A stretch of 64,000 bases of DNA from Tetraselmis striata (lineage: Eukaryota > Chlorophyta > Chlorodendrophyceae > Chlorodendrales > Chlorodendraceae). The notes under the pieces are model-generated. The model did not search any database. It had not been told where the DNA came from and saw only the letters and a program-made list of their open reading frames with translations. The stretch spans positions 62,001 through 126,000 of the forward strand of contig VCJN01002489.1 in assembly GCA_006384855.1 (NCBI GenBank), given 5' to 3'. Positions within the stretch are counted from its first letter, which is position 1. Every line of letters begins with the position of its first letter. The translations under genes were made by a program, and so were the position numbers. Shown piece by piece: positions 46,401-56,244 of the stretch.

Positions 46401-46772
46401 GAGAGAGAGAGAGGCCCGGGGGGGGCGGGGGGGGGGGGGGGGGGACAGAGAGAGAGAGAGAGAGAGATGGAGATGGAGAGGGAGAGAGAGGGGCGGAGAG
46501 AGAGACAGAGACAGACAGAGGGAGGGAGAGGGAGAGGGAGAGGGAGAGACAGGAAGAGAGAGAGGGACAGGGAGAGAGGGAGAGACAGAGAGAGAGGGAG
46601 AGAGGGAGGGAGGGAGAGACAGAGAGAGGGACAGGGAGAGAGAGAGGCCGGAGGGGGGGGGGGGGGGCGGGGGAGACAGAGAGAGACAGAGATGGAGAGG
46701 GAGAGGGAGAGGGAGAGAGAGGGGCGGAGAGAGGGAGAGGGAGAGACAGAGAGGGACAGGGAGAGAGTGAGT

Positions 46773-46817
<45 letters not shown>

Positions 46818-47206
46818 AGGGAGAGGGGGAGAGAGAGAGAGAGAGAGAGCGAGGCAGAGGGGGGGGGGGGGAGGGGGAGAGAGAGAGAGCTAGGGAGAGG
46901 GGGGGGGGGCGGGGGGGGAGAGACAGGGAGATGGAGAGAGACAGGGAGACAGAGAGGGGGGGGGGGAGATAGGGAGAGAGATGGAGAACGAGGAAGGGAG
47001 AGAGATAGAGAGAGGGACAGGGAGAGAGAGACAGGGAGAGAGAGACAGGGAGGGAGAGAGATGGAGAGAGACAGGGAGACAGAGAGAGGGAGATAGGGAG
47101 AGAGGGAGAGAGGGACAGGGAGAGAGAGAGGGAGAGAGGGAGGGAGGGAGAGACAGAGAGAGGGACAGGGAGAGAGAGAGAGAGGGAGGGAGGGATAGAG
47201 AGAGAG
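46401..47206 (+). repeat. 800-bp polypurine (GA-rich) satellite-like tract
   Basis: The plus strand is almost entirely A and G for about 806 bases, built from GAGA, GGGA and GACA words with several G runs. Pyrimidines are rare and mainly single C in GACAG words. Translated frames give Arg-Glu repeats on this strand and Ser-Leu-Pro repeats on the other, which is simple-sequence artefact rather than protein. Such mirror-like purine tracts can adopt triplex (H-DNA) structures. Confidence 0.95.
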
Positions 47207-47447
47207 CTCTAGAATGCGGAAGATGTGTGGTGAGATCAAATCAGGGATTACAATAATATCCATCTGGAAGTACGCAGAATCTAGAATCACCAGTGTTTAT
47301 GTTGGAGCTCGGCGGCCATGTTTGCGCTTGGACTTCGCGGTTAGGCCGCCGGCTGAGGTCCAGGTGGATCTGGCCTAGGCTCATGGGGGCACGTCCCCTT
47401 ACCGGAGCATTGCTGCCGTGGTCATCCGGTGCTGCATCCACGTTTCG

Positions 47448-50400
47448 TCACAGCGATTGGTTTGCGGAGCTTCGCCTTGCCAGTGCTTGCTTAGCCTTTA
47501 CGGTGAGCACCTTGTCCCGGCCAGAGGCATACCCGGGAGGCCTCAGCAAAGCCGCAGGTCTGTACCTCCTTTTTCGCTCGACGTAGCTGTCCTTGTGCTC
47601 CTGCAGCGCGCAATGAGGCACGTCAAGGTGGTCGGGCCATCCGCTTCATATCTGTCGCAGTTGGCTGACAGTCAGGCGGGGAAATGGCACGGGACAACAG
47701 GCCGGGGCGCCTACATGACCAAACCACGGGTCGTACTTCTCCGCTCCGCCCGCGCACACTCCCATGCGCTGGCACAGAGTCTGCACACACAGGCACGGTG
47801 AGCGTTTGCCATGGAGACGCTGTCACGCGCCGAGCTGTGCGCGGTGAGACGCTCACGGTCATGCATGTCTATGCTGTGCACAGCAGCGCAGTGGCACACC
47901 ATGGGAGAGTAACGCCATGCCCTTTAATTGGGTCCGCGGGTCAAAAAACTATGTTTCTTTGGCAGCAACGCGTCGGGAAATCCGTGTGGCATTTGTGGTG
48001 TACTGTGTTGTATGAAAAGATAGCGTAATATGCTGCTTCTTTCTTCGCGCCGGGGGGGGGGGGGGGGGGGAGTCCCAAACCCAATCATATCACGCAAACC
48101 CAAAGCGCAGATACGGATATGTTGAGGTGTACGTACGGTGTAGACCGCATCCATCGACAGCTCGCTTTGGGCCCACTTCTGGATGAGAGAGGAGGACGCG
48201 TTCTCCGCTCTCACGAAGCCCATGTATCCTGCCAGCTGCTCGTCAATGACGTCTTGGCTGGCGGCCCGAGACACCTCGAAGACAAAGGGCTGCGCCGTGA
48301 GGGCGGACGCCACCTGGTGAGCAGGGCAGCGCGTGGGTCAGCATCGCGCGGGCGTCCTGCGGTCTGGGCAGAAAAGCACATCCACGGGGGCGCGGCCTCC
48401 GTCCCACCTGTGCCTCTGCAGACACAAACACCGGCAAGCCCGCCTGGACCCCCTCGTAGATGGAGCGCGGGTTCTTGTCCATGGAGTACGTGATGATGCC
48501 CTGCGGGCACACAGGACCAGGGAGGCAACTCGGCCACAGAAACTGCCCTGGGCAGCCATTCTCGGGAATAGACAGCAAGCTGTGGTTGAGAACGAGCCGG
48601 ACAACGCAGTCTGCAATTCCCCCGGGCATGAGTGTGTGGTCCCTCGGCGCACCTGCGCCTGACACATCCGCTTTGCGAGCTCCGCCTTGGAGACCTCCCC
48701 TGGGAAGGACGTCCGGATGCCCTTCAGCGCCGCCAGCGCCTTGACCGCTGCCATGTACTTGGGGTTCTGGTGCGGCCCAAGAAACTCTATTCTGTAGCCC
48801 TTCAGCAGCTGCAACGCGCGTGCAAGGGCGTATCACAGGGCGAGGAAGTCATTCACTTTCAGTAGCTGCGGCTGCTGGCGCGGTTATAAGGCTACTGCAA
48901 ATACATACACGCGCTGCCGGCCAGAGGTCAAATGCGGACGAAACCATAGCCGCGGAACTGTGGCGAATGTTCTTATAGGTTGCATGCCAGCCAGGTGCCA
49001 ACCCGAAGTCAGGGTTGCGGTTTTTAGGGTAGTATGGTATTTGGGTAGTTAGGGTTAAGCCCTAAATCTACATCCCTAAATTGTTGGTGTAGGTGTGTCG
49101 GCACCCAACTTATGGCTGTCAGCTGCAAGTTGACCCGCCGGATTTCAGTGCAGGAGCCGTCTCATGGCCTGTCTGGGGTCTGAGGCGCCACACCTCCGCG
49201 TCCGCCTGGCGAATGAAGTTCAGCTGGCCCTTGGCGCCCATGATCCTGGCGATGTAGACCAGCGTCTTTTGCTTGGGGGAGTCTCTGCACTGCTGGATCG
49301 CCTGGGCGGCGCAGCGGCCTGGCGGCTTTGCGAACGATCCATCCTCTGTGCAGAGGGCAGGTGACTTGTTATCAATATCACAGCCAGCTTGCATGTCAGA
49401 CCTGCCGGAGATCGTGGATGTGGGTTCGGGCCAGAGGTGGGGCAGAAGATCATACCGATGATGACATCGAAATGGAACACACGGTTGTTGACGAGCCGGA
49501 CCATGTTGCGGATGGGGAAGTGCACCTGCCAGTGCCACGAGGTGAAGCGAACTGAGCGCTCGCTGTAAACCGATCTTGGGGCACGGAGGTCCCATGCCCG
49601 CTGCCCGTGTAGCAATATTTCAGCGCGGGTGCGCACCGTGCGGTTGGCGCGGCCGGCCCAGCGGCGCTGCATGATTGCTGAGAGGTCCAGAAACTGCCGA
49701 GGACACCTGAGGCAACAGCCCGTCGCGGCTTCAAATGCCAATTCCCGTGAAGGGTGCAGGCAGGGGCGCATGCAGGTGCATGTGCGCACAAAGCCAAGTG
49801 AGGCGCGCATGTGATTGAGGGCTGTGCTTCCGCATCCGTGTGGTTACCATGACGCGTTGGGGGCGCAGTTGCCCTTGCTGCCGCCTATCTTTCCAGAGCC
49901 TATGAGGAGGAGCAGGTCAACGCCATTGGTCATGCGATGCTCACATGGAATCTGCTTGGAGGCCGCCGCAGACACAGCGGTGGGCTCCAACATCAGCACC
50001 GCGTGATACAAAGCCGTATTCCTTCCATAATAGCCTGACATTGCATATGTTCGCTCATAACTTTCTGATCCGTCCTTTTGTTGATTTGATGATATGTTCA
50101 ACCATCGGCACCATGACAATCAATACCGCCACGATCAGAGTCCATGCCGTCTTGTTTCGCTATTAATCTGTATTGACCGTTAGAATGTTTGATATTATGC
50201 TACTTTTACAGCATGGTGTGCCTCTTGCGACGAAGCCAACATCTTCGAAGCTAATGCTTACTATGTGTACTGTGACTACGAGTACAGGCTTCGCCATCGC
50301 GTACATGCGTTTCATATGTGCAGTGCACTCCGCCCTAATAGTACTTGCGATGGATGTGTTACTGTCCAAGCTTTGATACCATATGAACAACGCACATACG

Positions 50401-51050
50401 ACGATAACCTCTTGACTGTAGGGAAACAGTTTCCAAGCATTGCCGGGCCGCGGCATCTCACCTTCCTTGCTCTTTTCTGCGCAGAGTAGCAGGTCCGGCA
50501 GGAGCGCTGGCGAGGGTCGTAAATAATTACTTCGGCCCCGGTGTACGCCTGCGGGCAGCACCGTCGGCCAGTTGGCATTGTCACCTTTCATGTTTGGATT
50601 TCTGGGAGCCCCTTAATTGCGACCTTATGCGGTCAGGCTGTCGTCGTCATGTGCCCTCGCTCGTACTTGAAAGCGAAACATGCTGGGACATACCCCGAGA
50701 AATCTCGGCAAGTTGGCACGCCAGTCGCCTGTGCTCGCCTCGCATACCGGGCCGCCGCCTAGTCCTGCCAGCACGATCGTTTTCACATTCTTCCCGAACT
50801 CGCTGAGCTCTGGTGTTGTTTCCGTTTTGAACCTTCGGCAGGAGCGGCCGATGTGCACGTGAGAGCGGACGCGTGCGGCGGGCCCTGTGCGGTCGAGCTG
50901 CTCCTCGTGGTCGCTACTCTGCTCCTCGACTGCTGCGAACGAGTTCACCGCGTGTAGGCTGACCACCGACAGCAGCAACAGCAGACGAGGTAGCGACACC
51001 GAGAAATGAGACAGCAGCACACGCGGTACTCTGCGTGGCACGTCGGCCAT
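47448..51050 (-). CDS. Type II membrane glycosyltransferase, GT4-like (multi-exon; 5' exons partly uncertain)
   Basis: Minus-strand exons with agreeing phases: 50034-49848, 49706-49456, 49345-49194, 48808-48653, 48500-48408, 48313-48137, 47600-47448 (stop). Upstream candidates are 51050-50667 (start ATG 51050) and 50548-50462, but their phase is one base off from the exon at 50034, so one boundary or a small exon is missing. The N-terminus has a hydrophobic segment (residues about 9-36, with LPRLLLLLSVVSLH) like a Golgi signal anchor. The catalytic half has TLVYIARIMGAKGQLNFI, then YRIEFLGPHQNPKYM, then NPRSIYEGVQAGLPVFVS, the order of a GT-B fold donor-binding domain with an E-x7-E-like motif. 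Such enzymes transfer a sugar from a nucleotide donor. Acceptor and sugar are unknown. Confidence 0.7.
48052..48070 (+). repeat. Poly-G tract in the last intron of the glycosyltransferase gene
   Basis: About 19 G on the plus strand, so poly-C on the coding strand, about 65 nt after the donor near 48136. Confidence 0.93.
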
Positions 51051-51586
51051 TCTGATGCCTACCACAGCAGGATTCGTAGTCAAAGTCCGCTGCGTCGTCG
51101 ACAGACTCGGAAATTTGGCGAGGGCACGGCCGAGTAGTGCTCGCGCGGCGGTGATATTGGCGGCTGTGGCGGCTACAGCAGTGATGGCGCTCGAGGCCTA
51201 CAAGCAAGAAGGGGTAAATAACCAGGCGTAGAAATACGTCGTCATCTGCATCCTGCCGCATGCAGTTGTTTAAAAAAGAATATAACTAAGGAGGAGCGGC
51301 TCCCCCGCTGCGTCGATCGGCCCTTGAGTTGACTGCATTTGGAGACGGCGATGTACAGGGTAGTCGAGTACAGGGTAGTCGCTTCTTCTGGTTAATTGTC
51401 GCGCGGCAGTACATGGTTCGAGGGAATAAAAAAATATGCTGGTGTTGATATACTTGCGGCGGCGCGAATATATACCCGGCGCGTCGTCGATTCATCGGTT
51501 AATAATACCGCCGGTGGTCGTTATGACATAGTCGCTACTGTACCGCGCGCGCTTCTGCAACGGGCGGTCATTTGATTTTTAATATG
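51051..51586. other. Upstream region of the glycosyltransferase gene
   Basis: The promoter and 5' UTR of the minus-strand gene should lie here, between its ATG and the YR element. No core promoter motif could be assigned. Confidence 0.4.
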
Positions 51587-51674
51587 TTAGACAGAGTGCG
51601 AGTCACGTTGCCAGAAGCGAGTGTCTTGTCTTACAAGCCCCTCGCCACACCAAACAAGATGGGTGGGACGGGTG
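51587..51674 (-). repeat. B2 terminal repeat of the YR element
   Basis: Outer 3' end of the element. Its outermost 28 bp (TTAGACAGAGTGCGAGTCAC and following bases) recur as B1 at 51926-51953; the inner 60 bp do not. The whole block recurs inverted at 102-191. Confidence 0.8.
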
Positions 51675-51926
51675 GGTGCGTGAAGCGCAACAGCAAAAGG
51701 GATGAGCGCTATGGTCTAGACAGTTGGCTAAGTAGTAGCTGCAGGCAGGCAGGGAAACAGGTCGGGAGCTGGTGCGGTCGCGAGTCCGCTGCTCACTGTC
51801 CCATCCTGGAAGATTCTAGACAGAGCCGATGACTGGCTACTGTGCTATATTTTCCAGGTGGTAGTCGTTCGACCGCACAACTCGGTCCGTCGTCTGACTA
51901 AACTCAGTTAAGTACTTAACAACGAT
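51675..51926 (-). repeat. A2 repeat of the YR element
   Basis: A 252-bp direct repeat of 56245-56496; no difference was seen by eye. It shares its last base (51926) with the start of B1, as expected if the element passes through a circle joined at that point. Confidence 0.88.
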
Positions 51927-51953
51927 TAGACAGAGTGCGAGTCACGTTGCCAG
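51926..51953 (-). repeat. B1 repeat of the YR element
   Basis: A 28-bp perfect copy of the outer end of B2, lying just downstream of the recombinase stop codon region. Confidence 0.85.
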
Positions 51954-51990
51954 GCAAAACCGGAAGGCCACAGTTACCGGTGAAAACCAG

Positions 51991-53022
51991 TCACTGTGAA
52001 AGATTAGCAGCGGAACGCTGCGGTGCCAGGGAGCCGAAGAAGTAGCGGGCCCCAGCGGAGTCCAGGATGCCTGGCACGATGTAATTGAGGACCACGCCGC
52101 TGCCCACTTTCCAGCCGCCAAGCCAGCGAATCGTAGGCATAGGGACGCCCGTGGCCGAGGCCGCGGACGCCCCGCCACTGCGAAGGCTGTGCGACGACCA
52201 GCAGAAACCAGCAGGCGGGGTAGCGTCAACTGCCAAGGCAGCGGCAGTTACCCATTCGGAGACAGTAGCAGCGGTCCACGTGCCGGGATCATCATCAGGG
52301 AGCTGCCAAAACCGAGTAGCACCGGGCAGCACGTGATCGCGGCAGCTGACGAAGAACTCCAAAAGCTCCGCGATTTCGGGGTGCGCCTCGCGGGAAATTT
52401 GCAGCACCGGACGAGGCGCCCCGGAAGGCTTGCCCTTAAGTACTCGACGGTACAGCGTAATGCTGCGGGAATCAACCGCCAAATCGCGCACGCCGCACCC
52501 CGTACTGGTACCCGCGCGGTGACAAAAAAGGAAATTGACCGCGGTAACGAGAAGGGCACGGAATGTGGGCAGGTCGCACGCGATGGACCTGTGAGAAACC
52601 AGCCGCAGCGCACGCCGAACACAGGCGAGGGCGACGTCCGCAGGCAGAGGCACCCGGTAGTCCGGGGCGTCCAGCACCTGCTGAGCCAGCTCCCAACCGC
52701 GCATCGCCTGGTTGACGAAAGGCCCAAGCGCCGGCGGCTCCTTGAAATTATCGGTGAAAAAGGCGTTGATCGCTGAAAGGTAGGGTCCAAAGGCACCAGC
52801 CTTGTTGCGGCCACGTGCCGCAACCCAAGAGATGTACCGAACGATGAGCGGCGGATCCGCCGTGTCCGGCAGTCTCCCATTTTGCGCGCAGAACTCGCAG
52901 AATAGGTTGAATTCAGATCCGTAAGACTGCACGGTACGTTCCGCGCGCGAAGACATCAAGAAATCCGCGGCACGGCGCCCAACCTCGTCGTCGCCGAGTA
53001 ACCGCAGTAGCCCAGGTCGCAT
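51991..53022 (-). CDS. Tyrosine recombinase of the YR element
   Basis: Taken from ATG 53022 (MRPGLLRLLGDDEVG), giving 343 residues; the frame is open far upstream, so a longer N-terminus is possible. The core-binding domain has AERTVQSYGSEFNLFCEF. The catalytic domain has an Arg candidate in NFLFCHRAGTSTG, then SSHSLRSGGASAAS (H-x-x-R), LGGW and VVLNYI with the nucleophile Tyr, so all catalytic boxes are present. It would join the circular element DNA to the target by a Tyr-linked intermediate. Close relatives in this window are the damaged copies at 10219-11109. Confidence 0.82.
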   Translation of the reverse strand: MRPGLLRLLGDDEVGRRAADFLMSSRAERTVQSYGSEFNLFCEFCAQNGRLPDTADPPLIVRYISWVAARGRNKAGAFGPYLSAINAFFTDNFKEPPALGPFVNQAMRGWELAQQVLDAPDYRVPLPADVALACVRRALRLVSHRSIACDLPTFRALLVTAVNFLFCHRAGTSTGCGVRDLAVDSRSITLYRRVLKGKPSGAPRPVLQISREAHPEIAELLEFFVSCRDHVLPGATRFWQLPDDDPGTWTAATVSEWVTAAALAVDATPPAGFCWSSHSLRSGGASAASATGVPMPTIRWLGGWKVGSGVVLNYIVPGILDSAGARYFFGSLAPQRSAANLSQ

Positions 53023-53156
53023 AATCGCTGCCCATGGTGCAGACGGTACGTTCGATTTCAACCCGTACCGCACAGCCGGGTGTTGTCTGCTGTGAGCATC
53101 TGTACGGGAGATCTGAAAAGCGTCCGCGGAAACGTCCAAGGTAGCAGCCGCAGCAC

Positions 53157-55205
53157 TTAACGCCCCGTAACCGGCGCGTCGCGACCGGTAGAAGAAGGAC
53201 GGAAGGGAAGGCGGAAGAGCATCACGCTCCAGGGCGGCGGCCCGACGCCCGCGCGGCGCCCGAGCAGCCCGGGAAAGAACAGATCGCGGGAAGGAGGGTA
53301 GTGCAGTACCTCTGTAGCCATCTCGTGTAGCTGCTGGAGCCAAGGGCGGCCGTGCCAGGCCGGGGCGACCACGGTCGCCGCGGCCCCCGATTGCTGCAGC
53401 TTTAGCACCAGATCGTCCAGCAGCTGCCAGGGGGGATTGCACCAGTTCACTTCGGCGCGCCACGTGGCGTCCGACTGGGCCAAGGAGTCCACCGCCTCGG
53501 TACCTGGGACCGTCCACCGGGAGTTGTACCGAGGTAACAAGGCGTTCTCCATAGTTGCGAATCGGTCGACCGTATGAGGTCCCCAGATGCGATCGACGTA
53601 CCGGAATATACGAGGATTGATCATCCAATCGGAAAAGTCCTTCTCTCGCGAAAGCTTGTCCGCCCATGCGTTCGCCGCAGACCGAATGTACCGTACTCGT
53701 AAACGAATATCGTGTACATCCAGCAAATACCATAGCTTGCGAAGTTCCGCCATAAGCACCGGTGACCGAGTAGTCAAATTGGACAGGATATGCATCACCG
53801 CCTGATTGTCCTCGTACAAAAGTACGCGGCGCCCCATCAGCCGTGGCAAAAATGACTGTATGGCGAGACGTACCGCTTTGAGCTCCTTGTACGTTATATG
53901 ACGTCGACGATCCTCCTCGTACCAATATCCGCGTGCCTCCGTAGTTTCGCACAGTACCGCACCCCAGCCGTACTGGCTGGAGTCCGTGTGCAGATAGGCT
54001 GTCTCCACCGGGCGCAGAATCGGTGCGCCGTTGTGGCGCGTGGGAACATCGCGCCACCACTCCAAATCGCGAATGAGCTGACGCGTCAGAACGACCTTGC
54101 CGCTCGGAGAGGAGCATCGGCCCAGGACGGTGTGCGCCTCGCGGAGGTAGAAACGTGCCGGAGGCATCGCGAGGTAGAGGAACTGGCCCTGCCCGGCGAG
54201 AGACGCAAGGAGTTTGGCCGGCGCGTGGCGGCGGCGGCGCGCAGCGATGCACAGGAGGTCGCGGGCCAGGTTGGAGAGCCGACGCAGTTTCGCCGCTGGG
54301 GCGCGGAACTGCATAGTGACCAGGTCCAAGTCCATGCCTAAGTGCTGCAGCTGCTGGGTGGGCTCGGGGTGCGCCTTGGTGGGGTGCTTGGCCAGGCCCA
54401 GGCGCCCCCAGAGTCGCTCGACCTCGGCCCGTAGGCGTAGAGCCAGCTGGCGCGACGGTGCCAGAAACAGGAAGTCGTCGATGAACGGTAGGAGGCAAAC
54501 GCCGCGCGCCTTGCGGCGACGCAAGCGTCGACGGAAGGGCCGGCCGTAGCTGGTGTAGGTCGCGAAGTCTGGTTGACGCAGGTAGCGCACCATGACCGCC
54601 ATCAGAGTGCGGAAGTAGTAAGGGCTTAGCGACCAACCCATGGGGAGGGCCGCGAAGCGCCACAGGGTGCCACGTACGTTGATTGTAAAGAAGTCGCGGA
54701 CGTCCTCCCGCAAGCCCAGGGCGTAGTAGCCGTCCTGCAGGTCGAAGGAAAACGCCCAGTCGCCGCGTTTCGCCAGGTACCGCAGGCGACGCAGAGTTTC
54801 GAATCGCATGGAATAGACTGCGCAGTAAGAGTTTAGATGGCGCAGGTCTATTACAAGGCGCCACTGGTTGCAGCCCGGCTTTGGTACTAGGAAGACTCGC
54901 GACACGTAGTGCTCGCGCACGCCAGGTTCTAGCGCGCCGACTGTTACTAGTCGCTGGCTCTCCCGCTCCCACCACTCGAGCTGCTGAGGCGTAGCGTCCT
55001 GTAGAGAGACGCCCCGGTGGAAAGGCGTGGGCGCCGCGCCAGAGAAAGGTAGCGGCACTCCCTCGCGAACCCACCGGAGCACGCGCCCGCTCGCCCCGAT
55101 TCGCCGCCACTCCCGCCAGTTCTGCCGCACGCGATGGCGCAGAAACGTGGAGGGGCGTGGTAACGAAGCGGAACGGCGGGCCGCACCGTCAGGCCTTGCC
55201 CTTGC
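53157..55205 (-). CDS. pol: Reverse transcriptase-RNase H-methylase-like polyprotein of the YR element
   Basis: The frame is open from 55850 to the stop at 53157; the part after the gag stop (from about 55205) carries the domains, about 680 residues. The N-terminal segment LPFSGAAPTPFHRGVS precedes the RT, with VFLVPKPGCNQWRLVIDLRH, then FSFDLQDGYYAL, then FAALPMGWSLSPYYF and the catalytic FIDD box (PFIDDFLFLA). RNase H follows with HTDSSQYGWGAVL, YKELKAVRLAI, YEDNQAVMHIL and NAWADKLSRE. The C-terminal part has VDRFATMENALLPRYNSRW and WCNPPWQLL, the NPPW motif typical of the N6-methylase-like region after RNase H in DIRS elements. No good ATG precedes the RT, so it may be made by frameshift or re-initiation after gag. 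Confidence 0.85.
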   Translation of the reverse strand, partial: ARARPDGAARRSASLPRPSTFLRHRVRQNWREWRRIGASGRVLRWVREGVPLPFSGAAPTPFHRGVSLQDATPQQLEWWERESQRLVTVGALEPGVREHYVSRVFLVPKPGCNQWRLVIDLRHLNSYCAVYSMRFETLRRLRYLAKRGDWAFSFDLQDGYYALGLREDVRDFFTINVRGTLWRFAALPMGWSLSPYYFRTLMAVMVRYLRQPDFATYTSYGRPFRRRLRRRKARGVCLLPFIDDFLFLAPSRQLALRLRAEVERLWGRLGLAKHPTKAHPEPTQQLQHLGMDLDLVTMQFRAPAAKLRRLSNLARDLLCIAARRRRHAPAKLLASLAGQGQFLYLAMPPARFYLREAHTVLGRCSSPSGKVVLTRQLIRDLEWWRDVPTRHNGAPILRPVETAYLHTDSSQYGWGAVLCETTEARGYWYEEDRRRHITYKELKAVRLAIQSFLPRLMGRRVLLYEDNQAVMHILSNLTTRSPVLMAELRKLWYLLDVHDIRLRVRYIRSAANAWADKLSREKDFSDWMINPRIFRYVDRIWGPHTVDRFATMENALLPRYNSRWTVPGTEAVDSLAQSDATWRAEVNWCNPPWQLLDDLVLKLQQSGAAATVVAPAWHGRPWLQQLHEMATEVLHYPPSRDLFFPGLLGRRAGVGPPPWSVMLFRLPFRPSSTGRDAPVTGR

Positions 55206-56142
55206 CCTTGCCCTTGTCGGCGTCGTCGGCTGTGGGGCGGAAGTCTGGGCGTGGGCGGCGTCCGGAGGGCCGGCGCCGTCGCGCTCTGGATGGTGGCTCG
55301 TCGTCGTTGTCCTCCTCCTCGTTGGGGTCTTGTCCCACGCCGAAGCGCTGTTGTACGGCTGCCTTTGCCGCCGCCGTGACGCTGTACTCGGCCTCGCGGC
55401 GCAAAAGCTCGTCGCTGAGCTGCGCCACTGCTTCCGAACCATAGTCCGCGAAACCGGGCTTGAGGAGGCTGCGGCGAACCACCTGTGCGACTGTCTTGGT
55501 CCGCGCATCCGCATCGTTCGACGCGTTGAGGCGGATAAACGCCAGGAAGTCGCGCCGGTGTTTATTTGAGGCGTCGTAGGCCGCCACGCCCGCTTCAAGG
55601 AGGCGAAGGTCCTCCTCACCAGGGGGCTGCGCCGCGCTTGCCGCTCTCTTAATCGACGCGAGCGCCTCGCAGAGAGCCGCGTGGGCCACCGCATCGTAGA
55701 AGCCAAAGCAGTACAGAGAGCGGTACTGATCCAAAGTGGCCCAGTGCCGACGCGCGATGAGCTGGCGGTGCGTCTCGTCAGATGAGATGTCGTACAGTTG
55801 GGGAATCGGAGAGAGGCCGGGACTGGGCTGGACGGAAAAGCCGGGGCCAATTAAATGAGCCCACTCCTCCCAGACTAAGGAAGGGGCAGCGGCACTAGGG
55901 CCACCGCGCTGGGGCTGGGGCACGGAAACCTGCTCTGCGCGAGCCGGTGCGTCGTGCTGGGAGCTCGCCGCGGCAGCGCTACTAGCGGGCGCGCGGGGCT
56001 CGGTAGGAGTAGAACCACTAGGCCGCTGAAGGTCACTTCGTAGGGCTTCCAGAAGCTCCGTAAGCCCCGCGAAACCGGCCTCCAGCGCGGCGATGCGGTC
56101 TTCGGCTAGGCCACTAGGGGCGTCACCGGAGTTGTCAGGCAT
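55189..56142 (-). CDS. Gag-like ORF1 of the YR element
   Basis: A 317-residue frame from ATG 56142 (MPDNSGDAPSG) to the stop at 55189. It has a short Leu-rich amphipathic helix near residues 15-35, a Pro/Ala/Ser linker, a helical domain of about 150 residues with HWATLDQYRSLYCFGFYDAV, and a basic Arg/Lys-Gly tail (KGKGKGKA) that could bind RNA. No zinc knuckle is present, as is usual for YR elements. Assignment as gag is by position; the pseudogene at 8908-9771 shares start and layout. Confidence 0.7.
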   Translation of the reverse strand: MPDNSGDAPSGLAEDRIAALEAGFAGLTELLEALRSDLQRPSGSTPTEPRAPASSAAAASSQHDAPARAEQVSVPQPQRGGPSAAAPSLVWEEWAHLIGPGFSVQPSPGLSPIPQLYDISSDETHRQLIARRHWATLDQYRSLYCFGFYDAVAHAALCEALASIKRAASAAQPPGEEDLRLLEAGVAAYDASNKHRRDFLAFIRLNASNDADARTKTVAQVVRRSLLKPGFADYGSEAVAQLSDELLRREAEYSVTAAAKAAVQQRFGVGQDPNEEEDNDDEPPSRARRRRPSGRRPRPDFRPTADDADKGKGKGKA

Positions 56143-56244
56143 ACTGAGCCCTGACAATGCCGTGCGCAGGGCGTCGTGCTAGCGCAGGCGGATAATATCG
56201 ACAAGGATCGCTTCCCCTCGCGGCACAGGTGCCGTGCGATTGCT

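Noticed and set aside
46401..47206. Long open frames with Arg-Glu repeats (plus) or Ser-Leu-Pro repeats (minus)
   Set aside because: They are products of the purine-only simple sequence, with no start context, domain or normal composition.
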